From CAVPGP01 sp963718065 (lineage in GTDB: Bacteria > Actinomycetota > Thermoleophilia > Gaiellales > Gaiellaceae), in contig CAVQYE010000020.1 in NCBI GenBank assembly GCA_963718065.1, positions 389,163-453,162 of the forward strand: a DNA stretch of 64,000 nucleotides. Direction: 5' to 3'. Within the stretch, counting starts at the first letter, position 1. The number at the start of each line of letters is the position of its first letter. Below the pieces are notes generated by a model, which was given only the letters and a program-made list of their open reading frames with translations, had not been told where the DNA came from and searched no databases. Of the stretch, positions 19,720 to 27,119 are shown piece after piece. Made by a program: the position numbers and the translations under genes.

Positions 19720-20492
19720 GCGAGGTCCTCGGGCAGGTCGGAGCGCTCGCGCGGCGCTCGATCGTTCGCACGAGCCGGCAGCCGGCGGCGGTCGTGTTTC
19801 CGCTGATCTTCCCGATGCTGCTCCTGATCGTGAACTCGGGCGGGCTGAAGGCATCGACGAAGCTGCCCGGCTTCCCGACCGATTCCTTCCTCGCGTTCGC
19901 ACTCGCCGTCCCGTTCATCCAGGGCGCGCTCTTCTCGACGATGAACGCCGGCACCGATCTCGCGAAGGACATCCAGACCGGCTTCCTGAACCGGCTCTCG
20001 CTGACCTCGATGCGCGGCGTCGCGCTGGTCGCGGGCCAGCTCGCCGGCGTCGTCGTCCTCGGCTTGATCCAGGCTGCGTTCTATGTCGCGGTCGGCCTTC
20101 TGCTCGGCGTCCACTTCGCGGCAGGCCCACTCGGGATTCTGGCGCTCTTCGGCTTCGCGGCCGTCGTCTCGGTGAGCTTCGGCGCTCTCGGCGTCTTCCT
20201 CGCGCTCCGCACCGGATCGGGTGAGGCGATCCAGGGCCTCTTCCCGCTGCTCTTCGTCTTCCTGTTCCTCTCGTCGATGAACACGCCGCGGAACCTGATC
20301 GGCGTCGACTGGTTCCGCTTCGTCGCGTCCGTCAACCCGGTCTCGTACCTGATCGAATGCGTGCGGAGCCTGATCATCACGGGCTGGAACCGCGAGGCGC
20401 TCCTGCTCGGGTTCGGCTTCGCCGTCCTGATCGGGATCGTGGCGACGACGCTCGCGACGTTCGCGCTGAAGGACCGGCTGGTGCGGACATGA
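19716..20492 (+). CDS. ABC-2 type exporter permease 1
   Basis: A 258-residue membrane protein with about six hydrophobic segments, beginning MSEVLGQVGALARRSIVRT and ending in the typical ABC-2 region (NPVSYLIECVRSLIITGWN). It starts within the ATPase stop (GTGA) and overlaps the next permease gene by ATGA, so all three are translationally coupled. It should form a heterodimeric export channel with the following permease, for a drug, lipid or other hydrophobic substrate. Confidence 0.88.
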   Translation: MSEVLGQVGALARRSIVRTSRQPAAVVFPLIFPMLLLIVNSGGLKASTKLPGFPTDSFLAFALAVPFIQGALFSTMNAGTDLAKDIQTGFLNRLSLTSMRGVALVAGQLAGVVVLGLIQAAFYVAVGLLLGVHFAAGPLGILALFGFAAVVSVSFGALGVFLALRTGSGEAIQGLFPLLFVFLFLSSMNTPRNLIGVDWFRFVASVNPVSYLIECVRSLIITGWNREALLLGFGFAVLIGIVATTLATFALKDRLVRT

Positions 20493-21256
20493 GGATCTGG
20501 CCGGTTGCCTCCGCGGTTGCCTGGCGGACGCTGAAGACCGTCTTCACGACCCCGTCGCTGCTGATCCCGTCGATCGTCTTCCCGCTCTTCTTCTTCACCG
20601 CGTTCGCCGGTGGCCTCTCGCAGGTTGCGAACGTCCCCGGCTTCGACTTCGCGCCCGGCTACACGGCGTTCCAATTCTGCTTCGTCCTGATCCAGTCGGC
20701 CGCGTTCGGCGGCGTCTTCACCGGCTTCGGGATCGCGCGCGACTTCGAGTTCGGCTTCGCACGGCGGCTGCTGCTCGCGGCCCCGAACCGGACGGGCATC
20801 GTGCTCGGCTACGCGCTGGCGGCGCTCGTGCGCTGGCTGGTGACCGCGTCGGCGCTGACGGTCGTCGCGGTCATCGCCGGCATGAACGTCTTCGGCGGCC
20901 CGATCGACGTCTTCGGCATGTACTCGCTCGCGTTGCTGATAAACGTCGCCGGGCTGCTCTGGGCCTGCGGCATCGCGATGCGCTTCCGGACGATCCAGGC
21001 GGGCCCCCTGATGCAGATGCCGGTCTTCCTGGCGCTCTTCTTCGCGCCGGTGTACGTCCCGCTCGGCCTGCTCACGGGCTGGATCGAGATCAACGCGAAG
21101 TTGAACCCGGTCACCTATGTGCTCGAGGCCGAGCGGAGCATGCTCGCCGGAGCCGAGGTGCACGTTGCGCTGGCCTTCGGGCTCGCGATCGCGCTCGTCG
21201 TGGGCTTCTCGCTCTGGGCGGTGCGCGGCCTGCGCTCGGCCGAGGCGGCCGGCTAG
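20489..21256 (+). CDS. ABC-2 type exporter permease 2
   Basis: A 255-residue homologue of the preceding permease, starting at the ATG 20489 that overlaps its stop. It has six hydrophobic segments and the conserved NPVTYVLEAERSMLAG near the C-terminus, parallel to the NPVSYLIECVRSL motif of the first permease. This indicates an ancestral duplication giving a heterodimeric channel. A strong bidirectional terminator follows its stop. Confidence 0.88.
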   Translation: MRIWPVASAVAWRTLKTVFTTPSLLIPSIVFPLFFFTAFAGGLSQVANVPGFDFAPGYTAFQFCFVLIQSAAFGGVFTGFGIARDFEFGFARRLLLAAPNRTGIVLGYALAALVRWLVTASALTVVAVIAGMNVFGGPIDVFGMYSLALLINVAGLLWACGIAMRFRTIQAGPLMQMPVFLALFFAPVYVPLGLLTGWIEINAKLNPVTYVLEAERSMLAGAEVHVALAFGLAIALVVGFSLWAVRGLRSAEAAG

Positions 21257-21268
21257 GCCCCGGAACGC

Positions 21269-21298
21269 GAACGGGCCCGCCTGGCGGCGGGCCCGTTC
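21269..21298. terminator. Bidirectional intrinsic-type terminator hairpin
   Basis: A perfect 13-bp stem (GAACGGGCCCGCC at 21269-21281 and its complement at 21286-21298) around a four-base loop. It sits between the convergent ends of the ABC exporter operon (stop 21256) and trxA (stop 21321). There is no long T tract, as usual in high-GC actinobacteria, but position and symmetry fit termination in both directions. Confidence 0.8.
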
Positions 21299-21320
21299 CA
21301 GAGTTCCGGCCGTGCAGTGC

Positions 21321-21656
21321 CTAGTCGGTGACGGCCACTTCGGCCACCAGGCCGAGCGACTTCTCGATGGCGCCCTTCGGCTGCGCACCGATTGCGGCGG
21401 CCGTCGGCTGCCCGTCCTTGAAGAGCACCATCGTCGGGATCGACGCGATGCCGTAGCGCTGGGCGAGACCCTGCTCCTCGTCGATGTTCACCTTGACCAG
21501 CTTCAGCTCGTCGCCGCGCTCTGCGACGATCTTGTCGAGCACCGGGGCGACTGCGTGGCACGGGCCGCACCATTCCGCCCAGAAGTCCACGATCACCGGC
21601 TTGTCGCTCTGGAGGACTTCCTGCTCGAAGGTCTGCTCCGTGACTGCGTTTGCCAT
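21321..21656 (-). CDS. trxA: Thioredoxin
   Basis: A 111-residue thioredoxin. The active-site WCGPC places the redox cysteines at 30 and 33 in the normal VIVDFWAEWCGPC context, and the cis-proline loop IPTMVLFKDG follows. A purine-rich ribosome-binding site (AGGAAAGGA) precedes the ATG on the minus strand. It is divergent from ileS with 82 bases between the starts. It likely reduces peroxiredoxins and other cytoplasmic disulfides. Confidence 0.95.
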   Translation of the reverse strand: MANAVTEQTFEQEVLQSDKPVIVDFWAEWCGPCHAVAPVLDKIVAERGDELKLVKVNIDEEQGLAQRYGIASIPTMVLFKDGQPTAAAIGAQPKGAIEKSLGLVAEVAVTD

Positions 21657-21738
21657 GTTGAAAAACGTCCTTTCCTGGATTCATCTGCATCAACGACGTG
21701 CCAGGGGTCTTTCTTCCCCGTCCGTAGAATCGAGAAGC

Positions 21739-24700
21739 ATGCCCAAGACATTCGCATCGCTGCCGGACAAGCCCGACCATCCGGGGCTGGAGCAGGAGAT
21801 CCTCGCGCTCTGGGAGCGTGAGGGCACATTCGAGCGCGTCCGCGACCGCAATCGGGGCGGTCCGACCTTCAGCTTCATGGACGGGCCGATCACTGCGAAC
21901 AACCCGGCGGGCGTCCACCACGGGCACGGGCGCACGCTCAAGGACGTCTTCCAGCGCTACAAGGCGATGCGCGGTTTCGACCAGCGCTACCAGAACGGGT
22001 TCGACTGCCAGGGGCTCTGGGTCGAGGTCGAGGTCGAGAAGTCACTCGGGCTGAACTCGAAGCGCGACATCGAGGCGTACGGCATCGCCGAGTTCGCCGA
22101 GCGGTGCAAGGAGCGTGTGGCGCACTACTCCCGCGTCTTGACCGACCAGTCGAAGCGCCTCGGCCAGTGGATGGACTGGGAGCACTCCTACTTCACGTTC
22201 TCCGACACGAACATCGACTACATCTGGCGGTTCCTGAAGACGGTCGACGAGCGCGGCTGGCTCTACAAGGGTCATCGCTCGACGCAGTGGTGCCCGCGCT
22301 GCGGTACGTCGCTCTCGCAGCACGAGCAGGCGGGCGAGGACAAGTACACGGAGCTCACGCATCCGTCGCTCTACGTCCGCTTCCCGCTCAAGGGCCGGGA
22401 GAACGAGGCGCTCGTCGTGTGGACGACGACTCCGTGGACGCTGCCCGCGAACGTCGCCGCCGCGGTGAAGCCGGATGCCGAGTACGGCCTGACCGAGGAC
22501 GGCCGCTGGCTCGCGGTCGAGCGCTTTCCCGACGAGACGTTCACGCAGCGCGTCCGCGGCGAGGACCTGGTCGGGCTCGAGTACGAGGGCCCGTTCGACG
22601 ACTTTCCGGCGCTGGAGGGTGTCGTCCACCGCGTCATCCCGTGGGACGAGGTCAGCCTCGGCGAGGGCACCGGGATCGTGCACATCGCGCCCGGGTGCGG
22701 CGCCGACGACTTCGACCTCTCGCGCGTCCACGACCTGACGGTGCTGATGCCGATCGACGAGTCGGGGCGCATGCTCCCGGGCTATCCGTTCGCGGGCCTG
22801 TCGACGGACGAGGTCGCCGAGCCCGTGATCGAGGAGCTCCGCACGCGTGGCCTGCTCGTGGAGGCGGGCACGATCGTCCACCGCTATCCCATCTGCTGGC
22901 GCTGCGGGACGCCGCTCGTCTTCCGGATCGTCGACGACTGGTTCATCTCCGCGCAGGAGATCCGGCAGCCGATGCTCGACGCGAACGACACCGTCGAGTG
23001 GACGCCGCCGCAATACAAGAAGCGGATGGACGACTGGCTCCGCAACATGGGGGACTGGAACATCTCGCGGAAGCGCTACTTCGGCCTGCCGCTGCCGCTG
23101 TATCCGTGCGCGTGCGGGCACCTGAATGTGATCGGCTCCAAGCGTGAGCTGCTCGCGCGTGCGGCGGCGCCGGTTGCGGACGATGCGCTGCCGGAGCTGC
23201 ACCGCCCGTGGATCGACGCGATCGCGGTCACCTGCGAGACCTGCGGCGAGCCGGCGAAGCGGGTCGAGGAGGTCGGCGACGCGTGGCTCGACGCCGGCAT
23301 CGTCCACTTCTCGACGCTGGGCTGGCAGAACCCGGCCTGGGTGGAGGAGGGCAACGGGACCGGCGCCGCGAAGGGCCTGACGAAGGCTCCGCTGCCCGAC
23401 CACGCGTACTGGGAGAAGTGGTTCCCCGCCGACTGGGTCTCGGAGATGCGCGAGCAGATTCGCCTCTGGTTCTACTCGCAGTGCTTCATGGCCGTCACGC
23501 TCGACGGCCGCCAGCCGTACCGGCAGGTGCTCACGTACGAGAAGGTCCTCGACGAGACCGGCCGCGAGATGCACAAGTCGTGGGGCAACGCGATCGAGCT
23601 GAACGAGGCGCTCGAGCGGATGGGCGCCGACGTGATGCGCTGGATGTTCTGCGAGCAGCCGCCGAGCCAGACGCTCCGCTTCGGCTACGGGATGGCCGAC
23701 GACGTCAAGCGCAGGCTCCTCACGTTCTGGAACTCCGTCACGTTCTTCGTCACGTACGCGGAGATCGCGGACTTCGACCCTGCCGCGGCCGAGGTCGACC
23801 CGGCCGAGCTCCGGCCACTCGATCGCTGGCTGCAGTCCCGCACTGCGCAGCTGGTGCGCGACGCCACCGAGTCGTACGAGCGCTTCTGGACGCCCGGCGT
23901 CGTCGAGGCGTTCGAGGCGTTCGTCGACGATCTCTCGAACTGGTACATCCGGCGCAGCCGCCGGCGCTTCTGGGACGGCGAGGCGACGGCGCTGCGCGTG
24001 CTCTACGACGCGCTCGCGCAGGCGATCCAGGCGATCGCGCCGGTGATGCCGTTCCTGGCTGAGTCCCTCTGGCGGAACCTCGCCGGCGAAGACGAGTCGG
24101 TCTTCCTCGCCGGGTGGCCCGAGCCGGGTGAGATCGACGGCGGGCTCCTTGCCGAGGTCGCCGAGGTACGCCGGGTCGTCGAGCTCGGCCGCCGCGCGCG
24201 CGACGTCTCACGGCTGAAGCTGCGACAACCGTTGCGGCGGCTCGTCGTCGAGGGTGCGCCGCTCGCGAGCTCGCATGCGGAGGAGATCGTCGAGGAGTTG
24301 CGCGTGAAGGAGGTCGAGTTCGGGCGCGTCGAGGCGTCGGAGCTGCGCGTGAAGCCGCACCTGCCGGCCCTCGGCCCGAGGCTCGGCAAGGAGCTCGGCG
24401 TGGTGCGCGCCGCGCTGCAGGCCGGCGAGTTCGAGGAGCTCGGCGAGGGCAGGTTCCGCGTTTTGGGGCATGAGCTCGGGCCCGACGAGGTGCTGGTCGA
24501 GCGGGCCGGCCGCCCGGGGTGGGCGGTCGTCTCAGAGGGCGGCGTCACCGTCGCGCTCGATACGACGCTGGACGACGAGTTGCAGCTTGAGAGCCGTGTG
24601 CTCGACCTGATCCACGAGATCAATCTGCGCCGGCGTGAGCTCGGGCTCGAGTTGACCGACCGGATCGCCGTCGTGCTCCCAGCCGCGGCGCGCGACTTGC

Positions 24701-24804
24701 TCGGCCACGCCGACTGGATCAAGTCTGAGGTGCTCGCCGTCTCGCTCGAGGTGGACGGCGACCCTGCCGAGGGCGGCGGCCAGCTCGAGATCTCGAAGGC
24801 GTAG
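21739..24804 (+). CDS. ileS: Isoleucyl-tRNA synthetase
   Basis: An intact 1,021-residue class I synthetase, taken from the ATG at 21739. The HIGH motif is HHGH at residues 60-63 (NNPAGVHHGHGRTLKDVFQ), the KMSKS equivalent is EMHKSWGN, and the CP1 editing region includes VVWTTTPWTLPANVAAAV. Zinc-type Cys pairs occur in the insert (WCPRCGTSL and ICWRCGTPL) and the C-terminal anticodon domain is complete. The NNPAGVHH form of HIGH and the altered KMSKS mark a divergent branch. ValS is less likely because the CP1 motifs and size fit IleS. Confidence 0.85.
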   Translation: MPKTFASLPDKPDHPGLEQEILALWEREGTFERVRDRNRGGPTFSFMDGPITANNPAGVHHGHGRTLKDVFQRYKAMRGFDQRYQNGFDCQGLWVEVEVEKSLGLNSKRDIEAYGIAEFAERCKERVAHYSRVLTDQSKRLGQWMDWEHSYFTFSDTNIDYIWRFLKTVDERGWLYKGHRSTQWCPRCGTSLSQHEQAGEDKYTELTHPSLYVRFPLKGRENEALVVWTTTPWTLPANVAAAVKPDAEYGLTEDGRWLAVERFPDETFTQRVRGEDLVGLEYEGPFDDFPALEGVVHRVIPWDEVSLGEGTGIVHIAPGCGADDFDLSRVHDLTVLMPIDESGRMLPGYPFAGLSTDEVAEPVIEELRTRGLLVEAGTIVHRYPICWRCGTPLVFRIVDDWFISAQEIRQPMLDANDTVEWTPPQYKKRMDDWLRNMGDWNISRKRYFGLPLPLYPCACGHLNVIGSKRELLARAAAPVADDALPELHRPWIDAIAVTCETCGEPAKRVEEVGDAWLDAGIVHFSTLGWQNPAWVEEGNGTGAAKGLTKAPLPDHAYWEKWFPADWVSEMREQIRLWFYSQCFMAVTLDGRQPYRQVLTYEKVLDETGREMHKSWGNAIELNEALERMGADVMRWMFCEQPPSQTLRFGYGMADDVKRRLLTFWNSVTFFVTYAEIADFDPAAAEVDPAELRPLDRWLQSRTAQLVRDATESYERFWTPGVVEAFEAFVDDLSNWYIRRSRRRFWDGEATALRVLYDALAQAIQAIAPVMPFLAESLWRNLAGEDESVFLAGWPEPGEIDGGLLAEVAEVRRVVELGRRARDVSRLKLRQPLRRLVVEGAPLASSHAEEIVEELRVKEVEFGRVEASELRVKPHLPALGPRLGKELGVVRAALQAGEFEELGEGRFRVLGHELGPDEVLVERAGRPGWAVVSEGGVTVALDTTLDDELQLESRVLDLIHEINLRRRELGLELTDRIAVVLPAAARDLLGHADWIKSEVLAVSLEVDGDPAEGGGQLEISKA

Positions 24805-24890
24805 CGCGGCAACGAGGCGCGCGCGCACCGCCCCGCGCGGCGCGACGAACCGGTGTCGGCGGGGCGTCAGCTCTGGCGAGGCGCCTCGAA

Positions 24891-24972
24891 CGGTGCCAGA
24901 CGCTGTAAAGCCGCGGGGTCAGACCATGTGAACTTGTCATGTCAGACCTCGTGAAGAGACGGGGTCAGACAC
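24891..24972 (+). repeat. Repeat array B: four degenerate units upstream of the Y1 transposase
   Basis: Units start at 24891, 24914, 24938 and 24960, with slots GCT, CAT, CTC and ACA. The first keeps CGGTGCCAGAC-GCT-GTAAAG; the others start CGGGGTCAGAC or CATGTCAGAC and are more worn. The array fills the gap between the ileS stop and the Y1 transposase gene in the same orientation as that gene, ending about 85 bases before its likely start. This is the only array next to a mobile-element-type gene. Confidence 0.85.
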
Positions 24973-25056
24973 AGGAGTGGAACAAGGGGCGAAAAGAAGC
25001 CGCAAATGGCCAAAAACGCCCTACCGGCCGAACGCCGCGCCGCCTACCGTGGCGAC

Positions 25057-25611
25057 ATGAGGCCACCGCGCTTCCAAGTCCCCGGCGGGATCTTCCACGT
25101 CACGACCCGCGGCGTCGAGGGATGCCTCATCTTCCTCGACGACGCCGACCGGGAGTCGTTCCTCGCCATCCTCGGGCTCTGCGTCTCGCGGCACGGCTGG
25201 GAGATCCTCGACTACTCCCTGATGGGTACCCACTACCACCTGATCGTGCGCACGCCCGAGGCGAACCTCTCCCGCGGGATGCAGCTCCTCAACGGCTGCT
25301 ACGCCCGTTCCTTCAACCACCGCTACGGCCGGCGCGGTCACCTGTTCGGCGATCGCTTTCACGACGTCTTCCAGCAGACGGACGGGCAGCTGGTCGAGAC
25401 GAAGCGCTACGTCGCAAACAACGCACGCGACGCGGGGCTCTGCGTCGATCCGGCCGACCATCCCTGGAGCGGCTTCGCCGTGGCGCTCGGCCGCGCACGG
25501 CCGCCGCAGTTCATCCAGCTCGACCACCTGCTGGAGCAGTTCGGCGGCAACACGGCTCGCGCGCGAAAGCGCCTGGCCGCGTTCGTGGCCGAGCGCCCGC
25601 GCGCGCCCTGA
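25057..25611 (+). mobile_element. REP-associated tyrosine transposase-like protein (RAYT, Y1 HUH family)
   Basis: An intact protein of about 184 residues, taken from the ATG at 25057 because the family starts just before PRFQVPGGIFHVTTRG; an ATG at 25006 would add 17 residues. The HUH motif is THYHLIV. SRGMQLLNGCYARSFNHRYG and RRGHLFGDRFHDVF are the usual core, and the catalytic Tyr is expected in TKRYVANNARDAGL. It nicks single-stranded DNA at hairpin repeats in the known RAYT families. No inverted ends or partner tnpB are seen, so it looks like a domesticated single-gene form rather than an insertion sequence. Array B lies directly upstream. Confidence 0.88.
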
Positions 25612-25655
25612 CCCAAGCGCCCGCCGTGACCGGAGCGCCCGCCCTGACCCGCGAG

Positions 25656-26621
25656 CTAGCCCTGCGTCTCCGCGAGCGCGAGCTCGCGGCGAAGCTCCAC
25701 CGGCAGGCGGAACTCGACATCCTCGTTCACGAGCTTGAACGGCTCGATCTCCGTCACACCGCGGGCGCGGAACCAGTCGCAGAGGCGGTCGACGAGCTTC
25801 TCCGGCGCACTCGCGCCCGACGTGACGCCGACGGTCTCGACGCCGTCGAGCCAGGTCTCGTCGATCTCGGTCTCGTCGTCGATCAGATGCGAGCGCACCC
25901 CCGCGGCGCGCGCCACGTCGACGAGCCGGTTCGAGTTGGAGGAGTTGCGGGAGCCGATCACGAGCAGCAGGTCGACTTCGCCGAGCATCTCCTTGACGGC
26001 CCACTGGCGGTTGGAGGTCGCGTAACAGATGTCCTCCTTCTTGGGCGCCCGCAGCTGCGGGAACCGCCGCCGGAGCACCGAGATGATCTCGTGCGTCTCG
26101 TCGACCGAGAGCGTCGTCTGCGTCGTGTAGGCGATCTTCTCGACCCCGGGAAGCTCGAGCCGCTCGGCGTCCTCGACCGACTCCACGAGCACGATCGAGT
26201 CGGGCGCTTCGCCCATCGTCCCGACGACCTCCTCGTGCCCGGCATGGCCGATCAGCAGCACCGTGTACCCCTCCGCGGCGTAGCGCCGCGCCTGGACGTG
26301 CACCTTCGTCACGAGCGGGCACGTGGCGTCGATCGTCTTCAGCTGTCTCGCGGCCGCGCTCTCGTGGACGGCCGGCGCGACCCCGTGCGCCGAGAAGACG
26401 ACGGTCTTGCCCTCCGGCACGTCCTCCTCGGAGTCGACGAAGATCGCACCTCTCGCCTCTAGGTCGCGGACGACATGCAGGTTGTGGACGATCTGCTTGC
26501 GCACGTACACCGGCGGGCCGTACAGCTCGAGCGCCCGCTCGACCGTCTCGACCGCTCGCTCGACGCCGGCGCAGTAGCCGCGCGGAGACGCAAGGAGGAC
26601 GCGCTTCACCATCGAAATCAT
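25656..26621 (-). CDS. ispH: 4-hydroxy-3-methylbut-2-enyl diphosphate reductase
   Basis: Last enzyme of the MEP isoprenoid pathway, making IPP and DMAPP with a 4Fe-4S cluster. Three cluster cysteines are seen in LASPRGYCAGVERAV, DATCPLVTKVH and DICYATSNRQWAV. The substrate-binding His residues (VHNLHVV, FSAHGVAP) and the Glu of VGTMGEAP are conserved. The start is ATG 26621 or, three codons in, ATG 26612. An inverted-repeat element begins two bases upstream of the first of these, so that element sits where the promoter or RBS should be. Confidence 0.94.
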   Translation of the reverse strand: MISMVKRVLLASPRGYCAGVERAVETVERALELYGPPVYVRKQIVHNLHVVRDLEARGAIFVDSEEDVPEGKTVVFSAHGVAPAVHESAAARQLKTIDATCPLVTKVHVQARRYAAEGYTVLLIGHAGHEEVVGTMGEAPDSIVLVESVEDAERLELPGVEKIAYTTQTTLSVDETHEIISVLRRRFPQLRAPKKEDICYATSNRQWAVKEMLGEVDLLLVIGSRNSSNSNRLVDVARAAGVRSHLIDDETEIDETWLDGVETVGVTSGASAPEKLVDRLCDWFRARGVTEIEPFKLVNEDVEFRLPVELRRELALAETQG

Positions 26622-26622
26622 C

Positions 26623-26792
26623 CTAGAGGCTAGATGCGCATCAGCCGTGGCCGTGGTGCCGCCCCAGGCGCGGCGCCATGCCGTCTCGTCGGCCTCGCCC
26701 AGGCAAACCGGCCTGGCCTTCGGCCGCCGAGCCGCCCTGGCTTGGCCTGGAACGACCCCACGACGGACGTCTAATACACATCAAGCCTCTAG
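26623..26792. mobile_element. 170-bp inverted-repeat element 1 (MITE-like)
   Basis: The left end reads CTAGAGGCTAGATGCGCATC and the right end, on the opposite strand, CTAGAGGCTTGATGTGTATT; they match at all but a few of the first 22 bases. The interior is GC-rich and without an ORF. TA dinucleotides just inside both ends would fit TA target duplication, as in IS630/mariner-derived MITEs. The same terminal 16 bases bound a 169-bp element at 62205-62373. It occupies the 5' flank of ispH. Confidence 0.55.
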
Positions 26793-26818
26793 CCGCCACC
26801 CGGCAAAGCCCCCAGGAC

Positions 26819-26857
26819 AGAGAAAGCCCGCCGCTCGGGGGGGTCAGTGCGGCGGGC
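26819..26857 (-). terminator. Leftward terminator hairpin with C-rich loop
   Basis: On the minus strand a 9-bp stem (GCCCGCCGC, 26857-26849, and GCGGCGGGC, 26834-26826) encloses a 14-base loop with seven consecutive C, followed by TTTCTCT. This is a convincing intrinsic terminator for leftward transcription. No leftward protein gene lies to its right up to 27119, so it may end a small RNA made from 26860-27110. C-rich loops are also a feature of the actinobacterial 6C RNA class, but only one such hairpin is seen. Confidence 0.6.
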
Positions 26858-27119
26858 CCTCTCAGTTGCTAACCGCGGCCTTTATGGCCAGGTACGCGCA
26901 CCGCGGTTCGCATCGCCCAGTGCGGTTCAAGCTATAAGCACGCTTCGGGCTTGTGAATAGGCCGTGAGGCCCATCTTTGCAACCCGGGCAAGCAATGCGC
27001 GAGGCCGGGAAACCGGATGCGTTGTCCGCGACAGCAGACCTCCCTACGATTAGGACGCCGGCGATCAGGAGCCCGATGACGGGACCCCTGGCTAGGAGCT
27101 CAGTGAAGAGGACGCGCGA
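26858..27119. other. Non-coding gap before the sensor kinase; possible small-RNA locus
   Basis: No convincing ORF is present on either strand. The stretch has lower GC than the flanking genes (for example AAGCTATAAGCACGC near 26930) and several short inverted repeats (CCGCGGCCTTTATGGCC near 26872). Together with the C-rich terminator on its left it could encode a leftward structured RNA. It must also hold the promoter of the sensor kinase, which starts at GTG 27120. No known RNA family was recognised. Confidence 0.35.

Noticed and set aside
24805..25656. Complete insertion sequence around the Y1 gene
   Set aside because: No tnpB, no inverted or subterminal hairpin ends flanking the gene on both sides, and no repeats downstream; it fits a single-gene RAYT better.
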